Shown piece by piece: positions 43,601 through 55,646 of a DNA stretch of 64,000 nucleotides. The notes beneath the pieces were generated by a model. That model ran no database searches and had not been told where the DNA came from. It saw only the letters and a list, made by a program, of their open reading frames with translations. Source of the DNA: Anaeramoeba flamelloides (Eukaryota; Metamonada; Anaeramoebidae). The DNA lies in contig JANTQA010000026.1 of assembly GCA_027625915.1 (NCBI GenBank), forward strand, positions 1,054,001 through 1,118,000, written 5' to 3'. The translations under genes and the position numbers were made by a program. The number at the start of each line of letters is the position of its first letter. Within the stretch, counting starts at the first letter, position 1.

Positions 43601-46347
43601 TTTTAACTTCATTTTTCATACTTTTCTTTTAGAAATCAAGTCAACAAACGAAGTATGTTGGGATTTGTGATATCTATTTGAAAAAGGAAATGAAAATGAA
43701 GTGGAAATTTTTCACATTTATTAAACAAATATCAAGATCAAAGATCGAATGGAATTGCAATAGAAATCAATATGATTTCTCAACAATCTTTAGATGGTTT
43801 CAATAACCTTAGAATAACACATTTTTACTGAGCGGCTATTGATTGCGCAATAAAAAAATTTTTGTAACTGAAGAACGTCAAAAAAAAATCAAAAAAAAAA
43901 ATCAAAAATGTGTAAAAATGTTTTCAGTTTTGAAAATTTCCAAAATAAATTTTTTCTTCTAATTTCTATGCAAAACCTTTAAACTCATGTATTTTACCAT
44001 TACAACTGGGCCCCCTTGACTGAAAAATAGTTTATAAATATATCTCCATTCCAATTTTTTTTTTGTACAGATTTTGAAAATTAAATCTTTTGTTCTATTC
44101 AGAGATTGAAATTAAAAAGAAAAATGACATTATAACCAAAAAAAGAATTTAGAAAATAATCTTTAAGGTAAATGTAATTCAGTCATCCTTTGATTTTAAT
44201 TTGGAAATGATAAATTTAAAATACGTTAATTTATCATTTTAGAAACTTTCTGTTTTTTTTTTTTTTTTCAATACTAAAGTTTAACTTTTATCTTAATAAT
44301 AAATTCTTTCTATAGATTCTATATTTGGATTTACTTAGCTATTTACAAAAAAGAGGGTGGAATTTATTTTAAAATATCTTTATTAAACTTAATCCAAATA
44401 TAACTATTTCAATATTCAAAATTTTCATTCATCATCTATTTATTGGTTCTTAATAAGAATCCAATTTGTTTGTTAGTTTGTACTTACATAAAGAAAGGAT
44501 ATGAAAATTTATGATGTTCTTGATTTGATATGATGTTTTTAAAGTGTCAAAATTGGTGACTTGTTTTTCTTTTTGATCTTAAAAATTATTTTCCTAGTAG
44601 ATTTAATCAAGATAAAATTTTTACAATAGAATGGAAAATATATAATTTTATTATTCATTAAGAAAATCATTTTGTATCTTTATCATATTTCTGTTTTTTT
44701 ATTGAATTCTGAAAGTATATTGTTTTCTCTAAAAAGTGTTATATTTTTTTATTTATTTTTTGGAAATTTTTTGACTAACATATTTTGAAATACAAATCCA
44801 ATAGGTACTGATTTAATCATTAGTAATATTTCTCTTTATTTGATATTTATCAATTAAGGAATAGACCCACCAAGAAGATGATTTTTATGAAATGTAAAAA
44901 AAAAAAATGTTCACTTTTTTGTAAATGTATTTTATGTAAAAATTCCTGGCACCATTGATTGATACATTTTGGAAAAAATTACTTTTTCCAACAATTTTAA
45001 AATTATCATCACCCATCTGCTATATAGCCTCTAATAAACCTGTTGATAAATCAGAATGGCAATGATAAAAAGTTCAAATAAAAAAAAAAAATTTTTTTTT
45101 TAAAGTTTATTTAAAAAAATTAATTCAAGTTTTCATCAAATGAAAATCTACAGGAGTCAAAAAGTATTTGTGATAATATGCATCATATTTATCGCACAAT
45201 CGATAAAGTGTCAGAAGTTCTTTTGAAATATTCCCATCAATATAACAAGATCTTCTTGGTATATTATGTGTTTAAATCTGTTTACTATTATAATCATTTC
45301 CTTCAACAGGGCTTTTATGTTTTGCTAATTTAAACAAAAAAATCAATCATAACAAATAGTTTTCTGAATCATTGGTACAAAGATGTTTTTTATGTTATTT
45401 ATTAACATTTTAAAGAAATCTTACAAAGTATATCACTACTTCAAGAAAAAATACTTTATTTTAAAAAGATAAGAATCTATGTATTGGTTTGTCTTAAGAA
45501 CATTTACTATATTTTATTAGTGTTGATAATTAACAGTATTAAAGTGTTTAATTTTATTTTTTTAAAGATTCTTAATTTTTTTTTTATATTTCAGTTTGGT
45601 TTGTTTCCCTTTCTTCTTTTTATTATTTTTTTTTGGTGGTGGTTGTTTAATATGTTGAATTTGAGAAAAGATTAAATCAAAAAAAAAAATAATTTCCACA
45701 AAAATATTCAAAAATGTAATTTATGATTATTATGTAATTTTTTAATAATACCTCTTTGACTCTCAGACCAAAGAGCTATTTTTTTCAAACATAACTTGTA
45801 TATTTTCCCATGGTTTATGAAAAAAACCTAATTCTGAAAAAGTAAATTGAAATTTTATTTATCAATTCATCAAGGATCAAGAAAGTAAAAAATTAATTTT
45901 TTTTTTTTTTGTATTTTGAAGGGATGAAATTAATTTTCTCTCCCCGCTGTTACAGTTTCTTGAGTTTTCTGTTTTATTTGTTAAGTGTTCTAGGTTTTAT
46001 TTTTTATACTTTTTACCTTTTCCAAATTTCCCTTCTTAAGTTGCTTGGGCTCTATGTTCCTTCTCTTTTTGTTTTTTTAGGTGTTTGGGAAAGGTAAAAA
46101 GTATAAAAAATCATTATAAGAATTGGTTGACCTGATCATGACTAACCCAACCAAACTTGTTCATGATCAGATCTTCGACGAGGGCTTATGCAACTGAACT
46201 GAATCCAACGAATGCGATCTGAAACCAACCAAAGTGAACCGAATTGAACTTTCCGTACTATCTGTCGAGTCGTTACTTTGACTGGGTTTTTGCTGTCGAG
46301 TCGGTATCTTGTACTGGGATTTTGCGAAAACAAGATTTGGGAAACTT

Positions 46348-46387
<40 letters not shown>

Positions 46388-49300
46388 ACACAAAAAAAAA
46401 AAAAAAAAAAAGCAAAGCAACCGAAAAGAAAATTTCGAAAACCAAATCTTATTCTTAAAAACCAGAGCTTTTTAGATTCAACCCATCTATAAAGTTCTAA
46501 ATCAAAATTTAATAAACAGCCTTTTTCATTTGATCTATAGTTGTTCAAATATTTAGAACTCTTTATTAAAACAACCTATGGTGGCGATCCAAAAAAAAAC
46601 GACATAAAAGGAAACAACCACCAGCCCATTCAACACTTGGGGCACAAAAAAAACTTTTCACTGAAAGTTTTTTCTTTTTTCTATTATTTTTTGACTCTCT
46701 TTCATTTCTTGCTTTTCTTTCTCTTTTTCTTGTCTTTTTTCCGAAATAATTTATTCTTTTCATTTTTTAAAGAAAAGATATCCTTTGAGCTGTAATCCTG
46801 CTTACATTACAGTTAGGATAAAAAAACCCTAAATACAATTTTAGAGTTTCAGGCAAATAGGAGGTAATTTTGTTGAATCACCTCTCCTCAACAATAAAAA
46901 AAAAAGTGTTCTAGGTTTTTTTTGCTTTTTGAAATAAACAGAAAATTTTAATAAATTTTCGGTTTATTTCGAAAAGTAAAAAAAACCGAACGAAAATCAA
47001 TAGATTTTACATACGGAATAGAAAATCTCAAAAAAAGCGCCTCGGTTTTCCGTATTTTGAAAGAATTGAGTAAAATCAAAGATTTTCCTCGATTCTTTTG
47101 AATTCTGGAAAACGGCTGTTGGATTTTTTTTAGGTTAGAAACAAAAGAAAATTTCTGAAATTTTTATTTTATTTCTCAAAGGAAAAATAAGAGCTGTTAG
47201 GTTTTCTTGGGTTTTCTATTTATTTGGAAACCCAATAGATTTTCTTAAGGTTTTTTTCTTTTATTTATTTGTGAAGTGTTCTAGGTTTTTTTGAATTTTT
47301 CTTTTTATTTAAAAACCTCATTATTTTATCCAGACTTTTATTTTTATTTTGAAAAATCAAAAAATTTTCGGAATAAAACAGAAAACCTCAAGAAAACCGC
47401 TGTTGGTTTTTTAATTTAAGAAATAAACCAAAAAAATATGAAATTTTCGGTTTATTTCTTAAATTAAAAAAAAACCTCCGTTAGCTTTTCGAGAATTCAA
47501 AAGAATTGAATAAAATCTGAGATTTTACTCTATTCTGTTAAATTCTGGAAAAGCTAGGCACTCTACGGCACTCTAGGGTACAGCACCAATTTCTAAATTT
47601 TTGTTTAGAAATTTTAAAAAAGAATCATAATTTTCTTTATCATTAACCAATGACAAGATAAATAATGAATCTTTATTTTGAATAATATCAAAGATGTTAT
47701 TCTTTTTTTTTTGTTAATTTGGATTAATTGTTTAATCCGAAATTTTCGATTTTCTTTATAGAATGGAAAGTCCCATAAAAAATGATCCAAATCTTCATCT
47801 ATTTCTAAATTGAAATATTTTTTTAATAAATTGCAAGATTTTGATTCATTTTTATTCATAACATAAGAATATCTATTTAAATAATTTGTGAAATTTCTGA
47901 TTTTTAAAATAAAAGTTGAACCCTTCCATTTTAAATATCTTTTGTGTTTAGGTTTTCAAAAATTTAAAAGAATTGAGTAAAGCCAAAATTTTTTCTCTAT
48001 TCTTTTAAATTCTGGAAAAGTGCTGTTAGGTTTTTTTTTTAATTTGAGAAAAAAAAAAAATTTTTTGTATTTTATTTTGTTTTATTTCTCAAATTAAAAA
48101 CTCAGAGCTGTTAGGTTTTCTTGGGTTTTCTATTTATTTGGAAAATCAATAGGTTTTCGTTAGGTTTTTTTTACTTTTTGAAATAAACCAAAAATATATT
48201 AAAATTTTCTGTTTATTTCAAAAAGTAAAAAAAACCTAGAACACTTTACAGATAAAGTAGAAACCCTCAAGAAAGGAGCCGTTAGGTTTTTTTTTTTTTA
48301 GTTTGAGAAACAAAACAATTTCTTGTTTTTTATTGTATTTCTCAAATTAAAAATAAGAGTTGTTCGCTTTTCTTGAGTTCTCTGTTTATTTGTAAAATTG
48401 ATAAATTTTCGTTAGGTTTTCTTGGGTTTTCTTTTTATTTCCAAAAATCAATAGATTTTGAGAATAAAATAGAAAACCCCAAGAAAACTACCTTTAGGTT
48501 TTTTTGTTATTTAAGAAATTAGAGTAAAATCAGAAATTTTACTCAATTCTTTTAAATTCAAAAAAAACTTCACACTTGGCAACACCTGGCAGCACTCCAC
48601 AATACAGCTGTTTATTTATATTATTATCATTATAATATTTAATAAATTTTAAATATTCTTAAGCCTTTCCATCCAGAAGTATTTATTATTAAATTTTGTA
48701 TTAATTTTTTTTTTTTTTTATTTTGAAGGGAGCAAATCAATTTCCTCTTACAGCCGTTTGGTTTTCCAGAATTTAAAAGAATTGAGTAAAATCAAAGATT
48801 TTTCTCTATTCTTTTGAATTCTGGAAAACCGCCGTTAGCTTTTTTTTATTTGAGAAATATAAAGAAAATTTCAACAAATTGTCTGTTTATTTCTTAAATT
48901 AAAAAAAAGCTAGGCACTTTACGGCACTTTTCCTAATTTCTAAATTTTTGTTTAGAAATTTCAATAAAGAATCATAATTCTCTTTATCATTAACCAATGA
49001 TAAAATAAATAATGAGTCTTTATTTCGAATAATATTTTTGCATATTAATTTGATTATTGTTGTTAATTTGAAATAAATCTTTAATCCAAATTATTCGGTT
49101 TTCTTTATTGAATGGGTAGTTCCATATAAAAAATGATCGATATCTTCAAATTTTGTATTAATTTATTCAGATACATATCTAGTAATTTTAAGTTAACTAT
49201 TCCTCAATTAATATTTTAATTTTTTTTTTTTTTAAAGTTTAATTTTTCTGATATATAGTGTTGAAAAAAAATCTCCTACATTAAAATAAAACTGGACACG

Positions 49301-51370
49301 ATTTTTAATTGTTAATATTGGGAAAATTTTTGTGTCATTAAAGAATAATTTCTTTTTTTTTAGAATCAAACTTTGAAAATTATAGTTCGGACACTTATTA
49401 GAATGATGATTAATAAAATTACACTTGTTCAAAACACTATCCAATCAATCAAAAACAAGAATAAAAAACATGGTTATCCAAATTCATAACAAGCCTCCAT
49501 AAAACCCTATTGTTTTTCCAAATAGGTAGATGTACTTTTAGTTATCAAACAATTAAACTAGGATTCTTTTATAGGCACCCTACTTTAATGAACTTTATGT
49601 CGGTTTATTACTTCGTTCATAAAAAATTTGGTTAGATTATAAAATGGATTTGATCTTAAATAAAAAGAATTACAAAACAATTTTCCTAATATTATCAATT
49701 TAAAATCTTGTCAGTGATTTTTTTCAGATCGGAGATTTTTTTTAATATTAAATGTTTAAAACCCAGAATTAATAGTATTTTTTTTTTGAGTTTTTATCTT
49801 CTTTTCAAGATTGAAATTCTTACTTTATCAATTTTTGCTTCAGTTTTAATATTTTATTCTTGGGAATGTGTTTAATTTTTAAAATTTTGTGGCTTTTTTA
49901 TTCATACCGTTATTTTCCATTTAATAAATGAAAATTTTTATTTCAATTTCCAAAATGAATATTTTTTTTTACTGTTACAATCAAATTAGCAGAGTAAAAA
50001 TTTTGTCTTGAGTTAACTAAGGAAGTTTATATTATTGTCTAAAAAAATCATTTATAAACGGTGTTGTAAAGATCTTTGGATTTTCTTCGACTTAAAAACT
50101 AAAAAATATTTTGGAATGTGAAATAAAAATTTTCATTATTTAATTAGAAAATAATAGTATAAATATCAATTCAGTCAAAATATTTTTTGGCTGAGATTAA
50201 ATATAACCAATCCATAAAATAATTGACTAATACGTATTGATTTGAATATTTGTAATTTTGCTTCATTTGCCCATTTTTGTTTTGGTTAATATTATTTTGA
50301 TTTTTTTTAAAATTATATTTTATTTTTTTAAAGTTTTTTTGTAGAAGCCTCTCTTTTTCTTGCCAAATTCCTAAATATTTTATTTCTGAGAATAATTGAT
50401 TTGACTTTAAAGTTTTTTCAGTCTATCGTTTCATAAAAATTTCAAAATTTACGCCTTAAAAAAAAAATTAACACAAAAAAAATTATTATCACGTAATCTT
50501 ACAAATATTGAAAAATTGTTAACTATGGGATTTTGAGAGATTGTTTGAGAAAACTAGTTTATCAAAAATACATTGTTGAGTACACAAGCAAACTTTGAGA
50601 CAAAAGAGAAAAGAAAAGAAAAGAATAAAAGACAACAAAACCAAATAATACAAAAATTTTAAAAAAAAAGATTCGATTCCTTACTTTAATTCATCAGAAA
50701 TTAAATTCTGAGCAGCACTATTTAGGAGTTGTATCAAAAATTCGTGAGCGTCTTCCTTTTTCCCCCATCTTAAAGATCTAGCAACTACTCGTAAAGATCT
50801 TATAAATGTTCTCATTGAGTAAGTTGTATGGCTTGGGTTATTGTGTATATCACAAACAATTTCTTCAAGCGAGCAAAGAGAGCAGAAACGTGCAGACTGG
50901 TGCAAACCAGAAGCTCTTATCTTACAATTTTTAGAATGCTCTTTGCTTAACAAATATTGTGAAAAGAGTGGTATATAAGATAGACACTGAATCACACTAT
51001 TTAAAAACCCTGCATTCCCAAGGTTTTTTAAACCAGATCCAACACTTTTTGAAAAAGTCCATTTATAATATTTACCAAGTGTGTTTGGATCATGGAGTTG
51101 AACAGAAGGAAGTTCAAGTAATTCTCCATTGTTGTCTTTCTTTTGTGCTTTGACAGAGTTATTTTGTAATTGTTTTGGTTTTATTGTTCCTTTATTGTTT
51201 TCATTTTCTTTTTCATTTTCATTTGCGTATCTTGAATGATACTCATTGATCGGTTTATATTTCTTTTTTAACTTTTCTGAAAAGGTGTCCAGTCGTGTTG
51301 CTTTTTGAAAAAGAATTATGCGTGGTAATAATTTGGCATTTCTTTTTACAAGTAGCTCTTCTCCATACAT
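40639..51370 (-). CDS. ubiquitin-specific-protease-like protein, catalytically dead (USP36/42-type), two exons
   Basis: Exon 1 is 51370-50685 and exon 2 is 42367-40639, joined across an 8317-bp intron (donor GTAAGG, acceptor ATTTTAG). The phase-2 joint rebuilds Lys and gives SDELKAMNRLGTRIFETTLIH, so nothing is missing; total 804 residues. USP marks: GLKNLGNAGFLNSVIQCL (residues about 113-130), KKEDAHEFL, FNGYLRSQIKCNEC with a second YECEEC pair (zinc-binding CxxC motifs), LIIHLKRY, and GSSPYSGFYNVVIKN then WYAINDQFV. In active USPs the first block reads NTCF and the His block SGHY. Here the Cys is Gly (residue about 121) and the His is Phe (about 399); the Asn-Asp pair is kept. The fold is otherwise complete. 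A long Ser-Asp and Lys-rich tail (about 440-804) suggests a nuclear or nucleolar protein. Deubiquitination is not expected; ubiquitin binding is possible. Confidence 0.88.
42650..44022. mobile_element. TIR element, family III, copy C, split by a family V element
   Basis: The left end CAGTTAAAGAGGCAAAAC and right end GGGCCCCCTTGACTG are inverted. Length is 1373 bp, including a 687-bp family V insertion (42881-43567). It lies in the USP-like intron. Confidence 0.75.
42881..43567. mobile_element. TIR element, family V, copy 1
   Basis: 687 bp, from CAAGGAAAATTTTTTC to AAATTTTCCTTG, nearly identical along its length to 54958-55646 (shared GTTTACAACTTTAATAGATA, TTCCCGATTGTTTTCTGCAA and AAAGGGGGGTATT). 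It is the youngest-looking repeat pair in the window. No transposase. Confidence 0.85.
45999..46903 (+). mobile_element. non-autonomous retro-insert (SINE-like) with LINE-type 3' end
   Basis: 905 bp flanked by AAGTGTTCTAGGTTTT (45983-45998 and 46904-46919) and ending in an A tail, so it was inserted by target-primed reverse transcription in the plus direction. Its last 50 bp (GGCAAATAGGAGG...CACCTCTCCTCAACAATAAA) match the LINE 3' end near 62950. The first 350 bp have no LINE similarity and are unusually GC-rich (46130-46340). An internal A tract of about 60 bases (46350-46411) suggests a composite of two units. No tRNA-type A/B boxes could be confirmed. Confidence 0.7.
48708..49147 (-). mobile_element. 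5'-truncated LINE (copy L5) inside L6, 17-bp target duplication
   Basis: It is flanked by perfect 17-bp repeats AAATTTTGTATTAATTT (48691-48707 and 49148-49164). On the minus strand it runs from a DIDHF-like start through IIRNKDSLFILSLVNDKENY to LLKFLNKN. It then crosses two palindromic modules (48769-48836 and 48840-48905) to the GAGGAAATTGATTTGCTC stem and A tail. Confidence 0.9.
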
Positions 51371-51615
51371 TATTTTAAGGGATATTATGTATTCGATAAG
51401 TAAAAAGAAAAAATGAACAAACCTTAAATGTAAAATATCTATGTATTATTTAAGTATTTTATTTGATAATGGCCATGAATATATGTCCATATAATAATTC
51501 TTTAAAATAATTAAATATAAAATAAGAATTCAATTCTGTATTTTGAATACATATAGTGTTTAAATTTTGAAATCTTTGGCAAACCCAAATCAAAAGAAAA
51601 AAAATATTTTAAAAA
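51371..51615. promoter_or_regulatory. upstream region of the USP-like gene
   Basis: The 245 bp between the start codon and a TIR element. No defined box stands out. If the element at 51616 is a later arrival, the promoter is either very short or was pushed away. Confidence 0.25.
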
Positions 51616-52975
51616 TTAAGGGAGTAGCCACCGTAAATGAAAATTTTTCACTTTTTTGCAATTTTAAAAAGGATTAGAAAATAACATTGTTTACTTTGGT
51701 TGTAACTCATTGATTTTTATTATTTAAAGTACTTTATTCATTAGATTTTTTATATTTTTTTTTCAAAGTCTCAAAGAAATTGCCACAATAGAATGTTGAG
51801 TTGAATTACTTAAAATATTGTTTTGAATGTTGAATGACTTATATTTTGTCCTTATCTCAAAATTCTATTGTGGCATTTACTTTTTTCATTTTTTATTTTT
51901 TCATCATTTTTGAATTTTTTTTTATTATGACAACAAAAAGCAATTAAGAAAGATTTTTTTATTAGTGACATTTGGGATAAATGGATTTTGTTTAAAAAGA
52001 ACAACAACATTACAATCGAGAGAACCTTAAAAAAAAAAACATGAATGCAGCTTAAATAGTTAGAAGGATTCCAAAAAATAATAATTATCCCAAAACTTTA
52101 CTTGTGAGGATTTTAAATAGTCTGATTTGGTGTAATTAGAGAACTGAATATGATTATATTTTTTCAAATTTTAAACTAAAAAATAGCTATAAATTTTATT
52201 CTAAGAATCTAAAATTATCTTCTCCCAAAAAAAAACTAAAACTCCATTCCAATAATTTGAACACATCTAAAATCAAAAATAGGGAAACAAAAACTCAATT
52301 TATTATATTTTTCTAAAAATAAGATAAAAACACATTTAAGTAATATATTATTATTGTTTTTATAAGTAATCATTTTCATCCAAAAATAAGAAAACAATAT
52401 AAAACTAAAAATTAAAAATATGATGTGTCCAAAATAATGAAACGGACAGAACAAAAAATGCAATACAAAATTTGTTAAAATTGTACCAACAATTTTTGAT
52501 TGATCAAATGATCAGATACCATTACCAATTGTATGTGGATTTTTCAATTTAAGAAACTCAACATTAACATTCTATCAACCATCGAAGAAAAAATTCGAGA
52601 TCTAACGAAAAAGATTTCGTAACTTGAAAAAAGGAAATGAAAACAAAACAGAATGGAGAAAAAATGAAATAGTTTGAAAAATCAAATAATTCTTCCCAAT
52701 TGAATGTAAAGGGTGGTATTGCTATTCTTTCAATTGTTTAAAATGTACCCAAATTTTTGGAATTAAGTTTATTTGAATAAAAAAAAAAAAAAAAACTATT
52801 TCATCAATATATTCTCTTTTTTTTTTATTGTTGAACATTACTAAAAAACAAATATCAAATAATTTTTTTAAAAAAATTTTTAGAGAATCTATGATCACAC
52901 ACATATAAAACAAAATATTCTTATCTCATCTCTCTCAAATTTTTATGATGTCTTATGGTGTAGCTACCCCCTTAA
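51616..52975. mobile_element. TTAA-flanked TIR element, family VI
   Basis: The left end is TTAAGGGAGTAGCCACCGTAA. The right end, inverted, is TTAAGGGGGTAGCTACACCATAA. TTAA at both junctions is the target of piggyBac-type elements. The 1.36 kb has no transposase frame. An old copy of its interior is at 1010-1400. Confidence 0.65.
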
Positions 52976-53689
52976 GGAGTATTTTTAGAACTTAGGAAAA
53001 AGACTATAAAAAAAAAGTTCAATCAATAGAAAAAATTTCAACATTTTTTGGAATTTACTGCCTTATAGTCTACAAGATTTTCGTTTCTTATAATCTTTCA
53101 TCTTTTTTTAAATTTCGAATACTTGATGAAAGTTTTTTATGACCAAAAAAAGGGTAAAAAAATCATTTTATAAAGATATCCTTTGGGATTTCTTTTTGAA
53201 ATATTTGAAAAGTTAACAAAAAGAAAAATATTTTTTATCTTTCAAAAACTCGAAAGTATTTTTTTTAAAAACATAAAGATCAAAAATGTGTTATGAAGAT
53301 ACTTTTTAAAATTTTTAATTCTAAAAACTTTAACTATTACGTTTACAATTCACTAATTTATCTGGGCACAAGTTGTTACCATCTCATATAAAATGTAAAT
53401 GAATGATCTTTAAAATAGTCTCCAATTAGTAACATAAAATCTTTTTCTGTTCATTTTTATATTAAAAATAAACAAAAATTTTAAGAAACCTAATATAGAA
53501 CACTTTTATTAAGAAATGTGAAAATGAAAAAGAAAAATAATAATGAATTTCCAAACCTAAAAAAGGAATATCAAATCTTTTCTATTTTGAATTTTATCGA
53601 TCGTAACCAATTCAAACACTGACAACATTCAGCACGAACTTTTGAAGATCACATTGTCTATGGGTTTTCAAAATAGGGTTACTAACAAT

Positions 53690-54952
53690 CATTGAATTAG
53701 AGGCTTTGATGATACCTATGCCTAATTCACAATAAAGTTACAACAATCACGATATATCAGAAAACCACGATATTCAATATTATCGCGATAATATCACAAA
53801 TCAAGATATATCAGAAAATCTTACTAATTATTTAAAAATCACGATAAAATTACAAAAATCGAGATAATTTGTATCAAATCGCGATATTATATTTGATGGG
53901 TTTTTGGGCTAATTGAGCAATATTTTTCCAAATAAATTTTTATTTGATCATAAAATAGATAAGGTGAAAAAAAGTTATTCTTTGAAAAAACTAACAAAAA
54001 AGATACTTGATCGAATCAAGGATCAGATCCAAGAGTTTTATTGTGTTTTCATTTTATTTGGTTGACAAACCTATCGATCCTTTAAGATAAACAACAATAA
54101 GAAATAAAGAGAAATAAATAATTTCTAAGTTAATCGAGGTATTGTAAATTGCTTGAATAATGAGCTTATAAAACAGTTAAACCTTTACTGGTTCTTTAAA
54201 GAATATGTTCTTAAATTAAAACATTTTCAATATTCTATGAAAGCTGAAAGGAGTTGGTAAACTTTTCAAAAGCTTTTACAACATCATTGCCAGATGATCA
54301 CCAATTATTAAGATTTTTTGTACAATTGTCTTCTTCTTCTTTTTCTTATTCTTTGGGCATCTTTGTATTGACGATAAAACACAATTAGAGCATAGAAGCT
54401 TTTGTTTGATCGATCACCAATAAGATGGAAAATTACTCTTGATTCTTTTTGGGTATTTAAAATTGTGAATGTAACAACTCCATTTTAAGAAAACACAACT
54501 ATCTTATATTCAATTATATTGTTGAAATGGGTAATTATAAGTTTGATCATAAAATTCGTTTGAGATTTTATATTTTGTTAAAAAAAAAAATGAAAAGAAA
54601 AAAATTTTTTTTTAACAACAAACCAAACTCATTCCATTCATATAAGTTTTCGGTCTTACACAACATTCAAACACTTGAAGAAAATTCACAGGTCTTACAA
54701 ACTTTCAAATATTTTTAATGGGAAAAGGTGTTGTCAAAGTCAACTCTTTGTAAAAGTCAAGAGATTTTTTTTAGGTGATTTCAAAAAAAATAATTTTTCA
54801 TTTTTTCGCTACAATTATTGAATATCGTGGTTGTGTTGATTATCAAGATTTTATGATTTTTCGCGATAAACTTGGACTAATCGGGATTTTTTCAGATTAT
54901 CACGATTTTATTGTTAATATCATGATAATATATGTTATCTTCAAAATCACTA
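53690..54952. repeat. CACGAT/CGCGAT-rich inverted repeat region
   Basis: The left part (53740-53895) holds about eight spaced boxes of the type ATCACGATAT, ATCGCGATAA, ATCGAGATAA. The right part (54820-54945) holds the complementary boxes (ATATCGTGG, TCGCGATAAA, TATCACGATT). In an otherwise CpG-poor region these are regularly spaced at 20-30 bp. The arms are too diverged to align base by base. It could be a TIR element with long repetitive ends. Confidence 0.5.
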
Positions 54953-54957
54953 CAAGA

Positions 54958-55646
54958 CAAGGATAATTTTTTCAAAAAAAAATCTCTTAATTTTGGATTT
55001 TGAAATACATACATATAATAAACATTATTATACATAACAATTTTCAAAAAGGTTTACAACTTTAATAGATATTAATAGGAATTGAAAAAAAAATGAAATT
55101 TTTCAATAATATTTTTTTCATTTTTAATTGTAAAATTTTTGAATTTTTTAATTGACTTAGTAGAGAGATAATTTTCAAGTATTTTTTTACTCGTCTAAAA
55201 TTAAACATATTTTTCAATTTTAAAATAATACAAAATATTTCAATCCAAAGATATCGCTAAATTAAATTGAAATTCTGATTTTTTATCTGTTTTTGGATTA
55301 TTTTTTATCATTTTATTTTTTTCAATGTTTGGGTTTTTATATACATTCCCGATTGTTTTCTGCAAATTGCTTTAACATTTATTCTTTTTTCAATCTTAAT
55401 GTTCAATCAAAAATTAATTCATTTCAACTTTTTTCATTAAAAAAATACCCCAAAAATAGGTTTTTTATTCAAAATTCGGTATTTTTGAAAAGGGGGGTAT
55501 TCGGATTTTATTGAGTTTAATGGCTGTCCTTTTCTTAATACATAAAATTATGATAACTTTGAAAAAATAATTTCTAAAAGAAGTATAACTGAAATCCAAT
55601 ATATAGTTTTGGCTAACTTTAATTCTTGGTGTTTAAATTTTCCTTG
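54958..55646. mobile_element. TIR element, family V, copy 2
   Basis: 689 bp, same direction as 42881-43567, differing at few positions. The left end is CAAGGATAATTTTTTC and the right end AAATTTTCCTTG. Right next to it (55652-55835, minus strand) is a short open stretch (LLWIIEYKFNSEKSKEKTKR) that I cannot place. Confidence 0.85.

Larger units (their letters stand above)
45897..49990 (-). mobile_element. LINE with two palindromic arrays (copy L6), host to two insertions
   Basis: On the minus strand, the T-run at 45897-45910 is its A tail. The first array covers 45950-47570 and is interrupted by a 905-bp retro-insert. C-terminal coding follows (KWKGSTFILKIRNFTNYLNR, DEDLDHFLWDFPFYKENR, LLKKYFNLEI; 47960-47590), then a second array at 47950-48620. 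Upstream coding (LIINTSGWKGLRIFKIY at 48700-48640, then NLKLLDMYLNKLIQN at 49210-49150) is split by a second LINE copy at 48708. Upstream of about 49450 the match is weak. It lies wholly within the USP-like intron. Confidence 0.75.

Noticed and set aside
46142-46548. Overlapping open frames on both strands around the A tract
   Set aside because: They read through homopolymer runs (poly-Phe / poly-Lys) in a retro-inserted sequence, with no domain and no consistent frame.
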